14,514 bases of DNA from Choanephora cucurbitarum (lineage: Eukaryota; Mucoromycota; Mucoromycetes; Mucorales; Choanephoraceae): positions 1 through 14,514 of the forward strand of contig JAIWNI010000267.1 of NCBI GenBank assembly GCA_025331435.1, written 5' to 3'. The translations under genes were made by a program, and so were the position numbers. Of this stretch, positions 1 through 8,943 are shown piece after piece. The notes below the pieces were generated by a model. It was not told the origin of the DNA. It worked only from the letters and a program-made list of their open reading frames with translations, and ran no database searches. Each line of letters starts with the position of its first letter. The first letter of the stretch is position 1.

Positions 1-2579
1 AATCAGGCTTCAAAATTGAGATCTGCCAGCCCAATGGATGACGTTACCCTTCAATCAGTAACTGTTAACCGCGAAGCTTTGGCTTATTATGGAGAGCCGA
101 ATCCTCTCGAATTAGTTGATGACATTTTGGATTTCTATGAAGATGATGAAATGTATCTCGATGCTAAGCGCCAATACATCCTGTCAGCAGATGATGAATC
201 TGTCGGTGTTTCCAATATCAAAAACTCTGAGGTCCATCAGATTCTTAGAAATAAAACGTTAGCCATACTGCAATCAATGAAATTGTTAAATGGTATAACA
301 GAAACCATAGAGGTGAGTGTTTCAAGTATATGCACGATAGTAATACTAACGCTGTATACTATCGGTACAGATGTTCCTCCTCTTGATTCTTTCAACAAAG
401 AAACAACACGGAATAAGCAGGAAAGTGTTTTCAGACCAAGAGAGGTCGCCCAATGCGGTGAATGCAATTATGCATTCAACAAGTCCAATGAAACTCATTG
501 TCCTTCTTGTGGTGGCAGCAGAAATGATGAGTATGGCAATTCTGTCTCAAAGCACTTGCAGCTTGAAATTGCAACACAACTAGCATCACTGTTCAAGAAT
601 AAAACCTTTGCCAAACAGTCCAAATTCATTGGCATGGATTGTTTGAAAAAGATTTTCAAGGGAGACTACTCGGACAAGCTTGCAAGAAGAAATAAGTTCT
701 TGGAGGGTGAACGAAACCTTGCTCTTGACCTGTTCATTGATGGATTTAATCCACACGAGTACAGCAATGACAGCATGACCATTGTGAACTTGCAGATCTT
801 TAATTTGCTCGAAAACGAGAGGTAGTTAGCTTAAAACATCAGATACTTGCACGTGACTAAAATATTAACTCGTTTAACAGAATGAGGAAAGAAAACCTCA
901 TAGATGTTGCTTGTATCTTCAAGACCAAGCATATCTACAGCTATCTGACATTCATGTTGCGCGAGTTGAAAGATTTGCAGAAGGAAGGGATGGTCGTTTA
1001 AGTCGGTTAAGAACGTTACCACATAAAAGTGCATTTGGTGGGATCTTTTGGTGACATCCCTTCGGTTTCCGAAATCAACCACCTTTCTGGCCACATATCG
1101 TACCATCCTTGTAGACTGTGTACCATTAAAGGAAAGTACATAAGCTCAACTGTGTGTACACATGAAGCTGCCAATCCTGATGATGACCCATGTAGGGAAC
1201 GTACATTGGTTGACTTTGTAAAGCCTGATGTTGCCCATGGAGTCAAAGAAAAGAGCCCATTCTCCCAGCTTAAATCCTTCTTTTCACCTATGTTTCTTAA
1301 AATCGATACTTTACATTTGTTTGACCAGAACATCGCCAAAAGAGTAAAGAATTATTTGAGCGCTGATACGTCATTCAAGTTGATGACAAGATATCAAAAC
1401 TCGATCTCCATGAATATTAGCAATCAAGCCTCCGCTATGCCTAATATCTTTGAAGGGTCTTTCAAAAAGTTCTTGAAGTTTGCATACAAGATACGTGGGA
1501 TTGACTGGTCCTTGTTTTTGCAGTTTGTTGCACCAACATTGGTAATCGAGCAACTTGAAATTGCAAGAGCATGACAGGAAAAGTCAGGAGGGTATCAGCC
1601 CAACCAGACCTTAAGTCAGGCAATCGATGCATTGACATAGACTTTGATGATTTATGGTACTGCTACTAAGCGCAATATAGACGACGATGAAATTAAAGAG
1701 CTCGATGCCCTCATACAAAAATGGATTGGATTTTTGCATGACAATATGCCTCCTACAGCCACTAACATCAACATGCATTAGCTCACCCATCTTACTCAAT
1801 GGCTTGGAGCATATCATCTCCATCATGTCAATTGCAAGCCTCTTGAAAGACGTATTCAAAGGATGAAGCGAATGATCAAGTCTACCTCTAGCACTATAAG
1901 AAACGCTGAAAATGTTATGATTGATGAGACATATCGCAATCTTCAATTACCATCAAAAATTAACTACAACAGACCCATAGATGCAGAAAAAGACTTGAGG
2001 GTTTAGTTTACAATCAGAAGATGTCTAAATGAATTTCGCTCTGTTAATTTGTCTGAATATCCAGCTAAGCACAAGCATGTTCCGCAGAATCGTCTTGCAA
2101 CAGATATACTTGTTGCTAAAACGATAGAGCTCTCTAAAAGCAGAAAGTTCGACAGTAGTCTTGTGAAAGACAAGCGACAAAACCGCTTATCATGCTATGC
2201 GCTAGTTCAATGCCAAGGCCAGACAAAACCAGCCATCGCTAAAATTCTGCTTCTGTGTAAGAATGAAGACATCAGTTATGCTTTGGTACATTTTTACCAA
2301 GGTGTAAATGTCTCTGATGCAGGTATTCCGTTTTACAACGGTAACGACTTTGCTAACAGCGATATCTCGTCTAGGAATGCAGCGGTAAAAGTGGTTTTGC
2401 TTGAAACATTACTTGTGCCCATTGCAATGCTGCAATCTGATACAAAACTTGACAATTATTTGGGGCGTATGTATTTCTTTTAGCCGAATATGACTAGAGC
2501 TGCTGTTCCCATTAAAGATTAAAACTTTTCTTTTGACTTTGAAGATGACATTTACATTGCCAGTGATGATGATGCTTGA
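1..2579 (+). pseudogene. CACTA-type Tnp2 transposase pseudogene, copy A (5' end outside window)
   Basis: Degraded transposase of the CACTA/EnSpm (Tnp2) family; an active member would cut and paste its own transposon in the nucleus. Exon 1 is open from base 1 to 821. It holds a zinc-ribbon-like Cys pair set (CGEC at 454-465, CPSC at 499-510) like the one before the Tnp2 core of plant and fungal CACTA proteins, then a block like LFANPxxAK (LFKNKTFAK) and the core motif DGFNPHEYS. After a 59-nt intron, exon 2 runs in one frame from 881 and keeps the GDIP...H...CRLC block, the IRGIDWSLFLQFVAPTLV block and an H...LERRIQ...K segment like Tnp2 C-terminal regions. Exon 2 has eight in-frame stops (999, 1008, 1572, 1638, 1779, 2004, 2481, 2520) but no frameshift; the natural stop is probably 2577-2579. 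It aligns with copy B along its length. The N-terminal zinc finger seen in B lies off the left edge. Confidence 0.85.
822..880 (+). other. 59-nt spliceosomal intron in copy A
   Basis: The reading frame stops right after GAAAACGAGAG, where GTAGTT begins; homology with copy B resumes directly after TTTAACAG. Splicing gives an AGA codon (AG+A) followed by MRKENLIDVA, which matches B after the same junction. A TTAAC branch-point-like sequence lies 15-20 nt before the acceptor. The length matches the other short introns in the window. Confidence 0.75.
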
Positions 2580-2616
2580 TGCTTCTACTATACTCAAGCA
2601 AACAGTTTTTTGATTA

Positions 2617-2622
2617 AATAAA
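2617..2622 (+). terminator. poly(A) signal AATAAA of copy A
   Basis: AATAAA lies 38 nt after the presumed natural stop at 2577-2579, a usual spacing for a fungal 3' end. Copy B has AATAAA in an equivalent place (8800-8805), now separated from its reading frame by the Tc1 insertion. Confidence 0.55.
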
Positions 2623-2985
2623 GCATGAAAATACATTTTTCGCAGGATTTATTTTTGAACAAAAAAATCATTTAGGCTCAAACTGCAACCTACTTAGATA
2701 AAAAAGGAACATAACTAGAATTTTCATAACTGAGGAATAGAATTTTTTAGGAAAACCAGGATTTTTCTCGGAAATCCAGACCACAGTGAAGGGTAAAAAG
2801 CTTACGCTCAAAATTTAATACAATCGTTGCTGCTCTTCCTACAATGCAAAATATTAAAATTATATCCTTTTTTTTTAGTTAATTACACTTACTTCGAGCA
2901 GCACAATTTCTTGCTTAGTGCGGCATAGTTCATGCCATTTTGTAATATAATCAGAGGACGTTATGTTTTTATTTTCATATTTTTT
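2623..2985. other. 3' flank of copy A, no gene
   Basis: A+T-rich sequence with no open frame that resembles a protein. It should contain the right end of the copy A transposon if that element is complete, but I find no TIR-like end matching the 2986-9009 element. The three bases 2983-2985 (TTT) are the left target-site flank of that element. Confidence 0.5.
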
Positions 2986-3013
2986 CACTATTAATAAAAT
3001 TTCAGTGAATTTT
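2986..3013 (+). repeat. Left TIR of CACTA element
   Basis: 28 bases starting CACTAT and ending CAGTGAATTTT. They pair with the reverse complement of 8982-9009 at 26 of 28 positions. The flanking trinucleotide is TTT. Confidence 0.82.
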
Positions 3014-3172
3014 CCGTGAAAACTCCGTTAACATTCACGGAAAAAAATTTCATTGACTACAGCGTTTTTTCACGGTTTTCACTGTAATTTTTTAGTGAAA
3101 TTTAAAGGTGCATTAACGGTTTTCACTGAATTTTCATTGTTCCTATCATCATAATTCACGGTTTTCACTGAA
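3001..3172 (+). repeat. Left subterminal repeat cluster (TTCACGG/TTCACTG)
   Basis: Three copies of a 16-bp composite, TTCACGGTTTTCACTG or one change from it, lie at 3069-3084, 3113-3128 and 3155-3170, with the two half-motifs always 9 nt apart. Further single or inverted copies lie at 3001-3009 (TTCAGTGAA), 3014-3020 (CCGTGAA) and 3034-3040 (TTCACGG). In plant CACTA elements such clusters are bound by the accessory TNPA-type protein; that role here is inferred. Confidence 0.7.
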
Positions 3173-3561
3173 AATAAAGCAAGCGTTAGGCTAGCTTGGG
3201 TTCTTGTTATTGGCTCATATCCTGTAATTATTATTGGCTCATAATATGCTCATATTGTATGCTTATGCTTTAGCTTCCATTGCATGCTATATACATCTGA
3301 ACTGATGTATCAATTCATAGTGTAGTTTTCAGTAAGACCACTTTTATTCAAAGAAAAGATAGAATGGCAAAAGCCAAATGTGAGATTTGAGGTATAGCGT
3401 TAGAGACATTAATGAAAACAATCTGAAATCTTGTTGTATATTAGCATAACGTCAAGAAAGATAAGTCTATTTTACTTACAGTGTCTCTTTCTACCTCGCT
3501 TAAAATTGCTTGCAGAAGAGGGATCATTCTAACAATAAAAGATTGTAGTTTAGATAGTATT
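3173..3561. other. Internal CACTA sequence, 3' region of the accessory gene, no gene
   Basis: No coding signal. A 13-nt direct repeat TTATTGGCTCATA occurs at 3207-3219 and 3231-3243. A reverse-strand AATAAA (TTTATT on the + strand at 3343-3348) lies about 214 nt beyond the accessory gene's stop and may be its poly(A) signal. Confidence 0.45.
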
Positions 3562-4296
3562 CTATACATTAAGAGTTTCAAAATGCATTACATTTTGTCT
3601 CTTGGATGAGGTAGCCTGTCCCTCATCTTTCGCTTCATCAGTGCTCTTATCACCTTCATCGCTTTCGCCACTCTCTTTATCAGTTGCACCTTTTTCTACT
3701 GGAACAGGCATGGCATTCTTCTTACCTTTCTTTGCAGTTTTCGAGCTATTGAAATTGCATAAGTTAGCTGGTAGAACATACAAGCCATGAATCTCTCACT
3801 TACTTGAAATATCTGACTTTGTTCTCGTAGATACTAACTACTACCCTTTTTATCATCCAGTTGTTGCAGAAAGCATCCATACTAGAACTCAGGGCTTCTT
3901 TTGCTTGTTGATGACAAAGTGGATACACCTTGTTACGAAAGAAGCCCTTCACCTCTTTCTAGCTTAAGGGCTTACCATCGCAGGTTGTATCGATGGTGTT
4001 GGTCACAATCCCGAAACAGATGTCATGAAGCATGCTGTGCTTGGCCTCAGCTTCTGCCTCACCTGTGATTTTTGCCATTGCTTCAATCAAATGGTCTTTT
4101 GTGGGCTTGACCAAAACAGTGCTACCTTTCTTGCCCATCTTCTTTGGTGCAGGAGTCACAAGCTTTTGTCCAGTAGAATTCTTTTGTGAGCTTGCTTCTT
4201 CTTGCTTTTTTTTTGAGCTTCTTGCAATTGAGTCAAAGTCAAAAATATCTTTTGCAATGTTTCATTGAGTTGCTCTGTTGACAATCGTTCGCTCAT
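3562..4296 (-). pseudogene. CACTA accessory gene, unrecognised family, damaged
   Basis: Divergent second gene of the CACTA element, about 220 codons. ATG at 4296 opens a polar, probably coiled-coil start (MSERLSTEQLNETLQKIF, then LTQLQEAQ) and a Lys/Gln-rich stretch. The middle contains KPTKDHLIEAMAKITGEAEA and, after a stop, KEVKGFFRNKVYP and NNWMIKRVVVSIYENKVRYF. A 58-nt intron joins this to a Lys-rich then Glu/Asp/Ser-rich tail ending at 3562. Two lesions are visible: a frame change at the nine-A run near 4206-4214 (ten would keep frame) and an in-frame TAG at 3959-3961, with clear coding continuing in the same frame. I do not recognise the family. By position and charge it could act like the TNPA-type protein that binds CACTA subterminal repeats; that is inference. 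TATA sequence and AATAAA candidates flank it. Confidence 0.6.
3746..3803 (-). other. 58-nt intron in the accessory gene
   Basis: On the minus strand the donor is TTCAA|GTAAGTGAG and the acceptor TTTCAATAG|CTCG. Phase 2 is kept across the junction (AA+C), and the frame is open on both sides in the joined reading. Length and donor match the other introns in the window. Confidence 0.7.
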
Positions 4297-4352
4297 GTTT
4301 TTGTGGCTAAAGAAAGTTAATAAAAGATATTTGAGATATGGAGATTATCTCG

Positions 4353-4359
4353 TTTTATA
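4353..4359 (-). promoter_or_regulatory. TATA box (TATAAAA) for the accessory gene
   Basis: Reverse-strand TATAAAA about 57 nt upstream of the ATG at 4296. The only support is the match and the spacing. Confidence 0.4.
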
Positions 4360-4588
4360 AACATTAATGCCGAAGGAAGAAATGTTATTACTGCCATTTC
4401 AGTACGTTGCACAGGTATTCAAAATACATTTGCCTAAAACAAGTGGTAAGCAGTCAAGAGGTCCATTAAGCACTTGGTCAATATACTTATCTATGTCTAG
4501 AGAGAGCTAGACTGCTGATTGTCAGATGAATAAGCATGTGTCGACTATGAAGCATGGATGACCAAGACGTTTTGTTGGAATAGAAAGC

Positions 4589-4597
4589 TATATAAAG
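4589..4597 (+). promoter_or_regulatory. TATA box (TATATAAAG) for Tnp2 copy B
   Basis: TATATAAAG lies 73 nt upstream of the ATG at 4671, in the right place and direction for the transposase promoter. It is a stronger consensus match than the leftward one. Confidence 0.5.
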
Positions 4598-4670
4598 CCT
4601 CCACTATTTGGAACAAACGTGTCCTCATTATCTGTTCATTAACTATTTTTTGCCAATCCTTTTTCATCAA

Positions 4671-7459
4671 ATGCCTAAAACCGCCAAAAGTGGCCAAACC
4701 GTAACTTGTATGAAGTGTGGTAAAAGAGTCTTGTCCAAAAAGTTCTCTACTCATTGGGCTCAGCATGTCAATCAAGCGACTGTTGTATCATTGCAGGAGA
4801 AATTTCATTCTACTAAACAGCTCAGTGATAAAATGAGCATCGAAAGCTGTGGTGTTGAGGAAGGCGCTGATCGAGCTAGTCCTCCTATGGATTTTGGCAG
4901 CCCCTTGAATGAAACGCCTTTGGACTTGGGGAAAGCTATGACATGTCCGTTGATGACATTATGGTTGATGCTTTGGTTGCTGAAGACAATGCCAATAATC
5001 ATGCTAGACATATTCTTGATACGCCTGTTTACGACAACATGAAAAGACAATACGTACTTTTTGAGAATGAAAATGATATAGAAGGTGAAGATTATGCTTT
5101 TGACTTGGTATCGCATCCAAAGAACCTAAGATTTCATGAGATTCTCGGAAAAGAGACGCCCGCACAAACTACGATAAATGAACTTGTCGAATGGTATGAT
5201 GAATTCCATGAAGGTATAGCGATTGATATGTGTTGCTTTTTATACCTTTACTTACTCTTTTATGGAATCGATCTATCGCCTCTTAGTTCCGCTAGTAGAG
5301 CCCGAACCTTTTCAAAGGAAGAATGCATCTTCAAGCCTTTAATAATTGATGTATGCCAAGAATGTCTATTTGCTTTTCCCGATGACGATACCATGGTATG
5401 CCCACTTTGCAACAGTCAACGTCTTGACGAGACTGGCAAGCCATACGCAACATATCAACAATTAGAAGTAGCGCCACAGTAAGCCTCCTTGTTTCTCAAC
5501 AAGTCATTCATTTGTCAGCCTGATAACTTTGGTATCAATTGTCTTAGCTGGCTTTACAAGGGTGATTGCTTGATTTGAATGATTAAAAGAACCGATTTCT
5601 TGAATGGCGCTCATAACCTGGCTGTAGCTCTGTTTCTTGATGGATTTAACCCTAATCAATTTGGTGCTAATGAAATAACAATCGTATTATTACAGATTTT
5701 GAACATACCCGAATCCGAAAAGTAGTCTACCCAATTGAAATATCACTTGTTTGATGTATACTGATTTCTCAATTACCTATTCAAATTCAAAAAAGAAAAT
5801 CTGATCGATGTTGCCACAATTCCCAAGACCAAGAACCTGCACAGCTACCTCTGGTACATGTTGCGCGAGCCTGAAGAACTTCAGACAGAAGGCATGGTTG
5901 CCCGAGTTGGAGAAGCACAATACCATGTAAGAGTTCATCTTGTTGGTTCGTACGGTGATATCCCAGTGGTATCAGGTGTAAATCACTTAGTAGACCACAC
6001 ATCGTACTTCCCTTGCCGCCTGTGCACAATCCGTGCTTATCGATTCAATTTGACTATGTGTTTATGCATAGACAACAACGAAGTAGGTGATCCTTGCCGA
6101 GACAGAACTGCCAAAGATTATATCCAATCTGACCTCAAGCATGGCATCAAAAAGCAGAGCCCGTTCAAAAGCTTTTATTCGTTCTTTTCTCCTTACTTCT
6201 TGGGTGTTGATACCTTCCACTTGCTTGATTTAAACATTGCAAAGCAAATAAGGTCGTTGCTTTCATCTGAAGGTCCATTCTTGTTGAAAGCAAAGTCGCG
6301 AAAAGGAAATATCTGATATTATTAAGAACCAAACAACAACTATGCCATCTGTTTTCAGCGGTGAATTTAAAGAATTTCTTAATCCTAGTGCACAGATAAG
6401 AGGTGTCGATTGGTCATTGTTTCTTCAATTTGTGGTGCCAACGCTTGTTGTTGAGCAAATCCAAATTCAGCAGAGTAAGCGACCAACAATGCCAGCCAAA
6501 ACCACTAAGAAGATAATCACTGCATTGTGCCAAATATCAAGAATATGCGGAATAGCAACCAAGCGTGATATTGACGAAGAAGAGATAGCTGTGTCAGACA
6601 AGTTGATAGACGAATGGCTTGCCTTTGTTTTTAATCACTTAAAGCCCGAGTCTTTTACGGTGAACCAGCACTACCTTGCTCATTTGCTCGAACTTTTGAA
6701 GGCTATCAAATTGCAGCAAGTAAACTGTAAGACATTGGAAAGAAGAATACAAATGCTTAAAAAATCAATGAATGCCAAATCCAACGTCCACAAAAATGCG
6801 GAAAATGCAATTGTCAATCAGGCATATCTTAACTATGCAAAAAGAGCAAAGATTAACTATAACAAAAATGTGTTAGCAGTCGAAGACGTTGATGATTGCT
6901 TTAACAAACCTTCACAGCTAACTGATTTCGAACAATATTCTTTAAGACGCCTCTTATCAGACTTGGTTGGTATTGTTGCATGCGACTTAAACAACGACAT
7001 AATGCTTGCCAAGTCAATCAAAATAACAATAGCAAGAAAATTTGACGGCAGTATCCGAAGCGATAACCGGAAAAAACATTTCTCGTGCTTTGCCTTAGTT
7101 CAATCAAAAAGTCAAACAAAACTAGTTATCGGTAACATACTTCTTTTGTTCAAGTCAGACAAGTCTGAAGAAAAACATGTCGCGTTGATCCATGTCTACC
7201 AACAGTTACAAGTTTTTGAAGCAGGCATACCTTTCTGTGATGGATTTAAGTTTGTTAACAATGACCCATGCTCAAGCAATGTCTGGCTAGAAGTGGTACC
7301 ACTGGAGAACTTGCTAGTACCGGTTGCAATGCTTCAATCTTCCTGGACAAGAACACCTTTTGACCAAAGAATGCATTTCTTTTGGCCTGAAATGAACAGA
7401 ATTGTTCGCCCATAGAACAATATGACTTTTCGTTTGATTTTAAATTCAATATAATATGA
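4671..7459 (+). pseudogene. CACTA-type Tnp2 transposase pseudogene, copy B
   Basis: Transposase gene of the CACTA element, homologous to copy A. The start is ATG 4671 because a C2H2-type finger follows at once (CMKC...HWAQH, C-x2-C-x11-H-x3-H), an ordinary place for a DNA-binding finger in transposases. Then come the CQEC...CPLC pairs, DGFNPNQFG, GDIP...H...CRLC, the IRGVDWSLFLQFVVPTLVVEQ block and NQHYLAHL...LERRIQ. The C-terminal region (about 6990-7400) is conserved with A, but I cannot name its fold. Lesions: a frame change at about 4890-4945, TAA at 5480-5482, TGA at 5576-5578, a lost splice acceptor at 5783-5784, a frame change at about 6290-6316, and a stop/frame change at about 7413-7430. 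The longest intact stretch is 6342-7412 (about 357 codons). Tc1 is inserted 8 nt past the last in-frame stop (7457-7459). Confidence 0.85.
5722..5784 (+). other. Intron of copy B with destroyed 3' splice site
   Basis: It sits at the position of the copy A intron: exon 1 ends GAATCCGAAAA|GTAGTC and homology resumes with AAAGAAAATCTGATCGAT. Copy A ends its intron CAG, whereas copy B has CAA (5782-5784), so the obligatory AG is gone. The donor and a CTGAT branch-like sequence (5761) survive. Confidence 0.6.
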
Positions 7460-7468
7460 TTAACTGTA

Positions 7469-7512
7469 CAGTGACCTATCAAAAAAATCAAGAATTTTTT
7501 TTAATATCCGCA
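7469..7512 (+). repeat. Left TIR of Tc1 element
   Basis: 44 bases from CAGTGACCTATC to ATATCCGCA. Identical to the reverse complement of 8754-8796 apart from one extra T in a T-run (8 against 7). Confidence 0.93.
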
Positions 7513-7649
7513 AAATCACAATCATCATGTCTTGGTCTTTGTCCTCTAACAATCACTTTTCAACCTTCTAAGACCTCCAAACTTACACAATACAATCAGA
7601 AAACCGTTACAAATATAAATAATAACTTTTTTTCAGTAAAAAGATATAG

Positions 7650-7655
7650 TTTATT
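7650..7655 (-). terminator. poly(A) signal of the Tc1 transposase gene
   Basis: AATAAA on the minus strand (TTTATT at 7650-7655), about 15 nt beyond the stop codon and inside the left half of the element, so the transcript can end within the transposon. Confidence 0.5.
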
Positions 7656-7669
7656 ATAATAAAAATACA

Positions 7670-8695
7670 TTAATAGGGGGTAGGCCCCCCTTTATTTTTT
7701 ATCACTAGTCTAAGTCTTTGAGGCATGCTTGCAACAAGACGGTCCCAGTCCTTGGGCTGAAGTTCGTCCCAAATCTTTTGCAAGCATGCCTTGTGTTTAT
7801 CCATGGTTTTGAAGCGGCCTTGCTTGCTTGCCTGGGCCTGCACACGCCGTTTCATAATCATCCATAAATTTTCGATTGGATTCAAATCCGGCGATTGTGC
7901 AGGCCAGTCTAGCACATCAAGGCCCTTCTCTGTCTTCCATTCCTTGGCAATTTTAGATCTATGGACTGGAGCCCCATCTTCCATCAACACGAGACCCTGC
8001 TCCAATCCATAAAATCTTGTCAGAGGACCTTCGTAGATGGACGATACGAATCCAGGGCCCCTTCGTTCTTCATCGCCAAGGAAGTGCAAGCCTGACTTCT
8101 TACCAGACCTTATAGCACCCCAGACCATCAAGGAGGATCTACCACTCTTGAAGCTGGGTGCAAGACAGCCCTCCAGGTACTTCTCGGTTGTCAGGCGCCA
8201 AACCTTCACCACGGCTGAATTCTTGCCATTTTCGAATGAACTTTCATCGGTCCAAATTACCTTCTTCCAGTCTTCCACTGTCCAGCTCTTATATTTTTTA
8301 GCAAAATCAAGTCTTCTCTTTCGATGCATGATGGAAAGAAAAGGCTTCTTCTGAGCAACTCGGTTGCGATACCCCATTTTGTGCAAGGCACGACGGACTG
8401 TGCATACACTGACGGCCTTGGGCAAGGAAGCAGCCAATTCAGCCAATGTTGCTCTTCTATTGTAGTTTACCTCCCTGACAAGAGCACGAATCATTCTGGG
8501 AGTCATCTCAGTCTTTCTACCTGATCCTTTAGCACGATTTGTGGTATCACGCGAAATTCCTCTGCTTAAAATTCCATACACCGTTTTCACATTCACGCTT
8601 GTTAGGTGTGCAATTCTCTTGGGTTTGAGGTCTAACTTGTACAGTTCGAAGATAAAGGCTTTTCTTTCTTCAGTTACGTGTTTTTTAGCAGACAT
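7670..8695 (-). CDS. Tc1-family DD34E transposase
   Basis: Intact 341-residue transposase, the usual Tc1 length, expected to bind its TIRs and catalyse cut-and-paste into TA sites in the nucleus. The N-terminal half has paired helix-turn-helix-like segments (about residues 5-50 and 65-110) with a GRPR-like linker (GSGRKT, 57-62). The catalytic triad is visible: D150 (IWTDESSF), D240 (LMEDGAPVH) and E275 (SPDLNPIENLW), with 34 residues between the second D and the E, which defines the Tc1 DD34E group. ATG 8695 lies 58 nt inside the right TIR, and a reverse AATAAA lies 15 nt after the stop. No stop or frameshift interrupts it, unlike every other gene here. No intron is needed. Confidence 0.95.
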   Translation of the reverse strand: MSAKKHVTEERKAFIFELYKLDLKPKRIAHLTSVNVKTVYGILSRGISRDTTNRAKGSGRKTEMTPRMIRALVREVNYNRRATLAELAASLPKAVSVCTVRRALHKMGYRNRVAQKKPFLSIMHRKRRLDFAKKYKSWTVEDWKKVIWTDESSFENGKNSAVVKVWRLTTEKYLEGCLAPSFKSGRSSLMVWGAIRSGKKSGLHFLGDEERRGPGFVSSIYEGPLTRFYGLEQGLVLMEDGAPVHRSKIAKEWKTEKGLDVLDWPAQSPDLNPIENLWMIMKRRVQAQASKQGRFKTMDKHKACLQKIWDELQPKDWDRLVASMPQRLRLVIKNKGGPTPY

Positions 8696-8753
8696 TTTAT
8701 TATATAAAAGAGATAAAGGGGTACATTCATTTCATGCATGCTCAAGATATTTA

Positions 8754-8796
8754 TGCGGATATTAAAAAAATTCTTGATTTTTTTGATAGGTCACTG
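8754..8796 (-). repeat. Right TIR of Tc1 element
   Basis: 43 bases, TGCGGATAT...GATAGGTCACTG on the + strand, the inverted partner of 7469-7512. The next two bases are the duplicated TA. Confidence 0.93.
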
Positions 8797-8799
8797 TAC

Positions 8800-8805
8800 A
8801 ATAAA
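8800..8805 (+). terminator. Displaced poly(A) signal of copy B
   Basis: AATAAA starts 2 nt after the right-hand TA of the Tc1 insertion. With Tc1 removed it would lie about 11 nt after the last copy B stop (7459), comparable to AATAAA at 2617 in copy A. Confidence 0.5.
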
Positions 8806-8943
8806 TATATGAGAAAAAAGATTTTATGCAAATTTGTGTTTGAGCCAGTTTTTTTTCTGCAAATTTTTTCTAAGTACTACAAAATCTTGCTGAAAATTCT
8901 TTAAGTCCTTTTTCTCTGGTTCTTTTTTTAAAAGTCAGATCTT
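8806..8943. other. CACTA interior between copy B poly(A) signal and subterminal repeats
   Basis: A+T-rich, no coding signal. Its first 35 or so bases loosely resemble the sequence after AATAAA in copy A (both run AATAAA, then an A-rich stretch, then GATTT or similar). Confidence 0.4.

Larger units (their letters stand above)
4297..4670. promoter_or_regulatory. Divergent promoter region of the CACTA element
   Basis: 374 bp between the start of the leftward accessory gene (ATG at 4296) and the rightward Tnp2 gene (ATG at 4671), with no coding signal. Each side has its own TATA box at a reasonable distance, so both genes are probably driven from here. Confidence 0.55.
7469..8796 (-). mobile_element. 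Tc1/mariner element, structurally complete
   Basis: 1328 bp, bounded by 43-44-bp inverted repeats beginning CAGTGACCTATC and flanked by TA on both sides (7467-7468 and 8797-8798), the invariant Tc1/mariner target duplication. It holds one intact 341-codon transposase on the minus strand. It is inserted inside the CACTA element, opposite in direction to copy B. The near-identical TIRs and unbroken gene suggest a young, possibly active copy. Confidence 0.95.

Noticed and set aside
881..2579. Stop codon reassignment to explain in-frame stops in copy A
   Set aside because: All three stop codons occur and they face different amino acids in copy B (R, E, Y, W), and the Tc1 gene follows the standard code.
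2916..2920. TAGTG as a possible right end of the copy A element
   Set aside because: The bases before it do not match the TIR or subterminal motifs of the 2986-9009 element, and the left end is off the window, so there is no partner to test.
3093..3097. TAGTG after TTCACTGTAATTTT inside the left cluster, resembling a right CACTA end
   Set aside because: It lies inside the better supported element (2986-9009) and has no inverted partner in the window. It may be a degenerate subterminal copy.
4940..5042. Strongly hydrophobic, membrane-like stretch at the end of the copy B first frame
   Set aside because: It is the out-of-frame reading after the frameshift; the other frame over the same bases matches copy A.
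7670..8695. Several + strand open frames opposite the Tc1 transposase
   Set aside because: They are antisense shadows of an intact, motif-rich gene.
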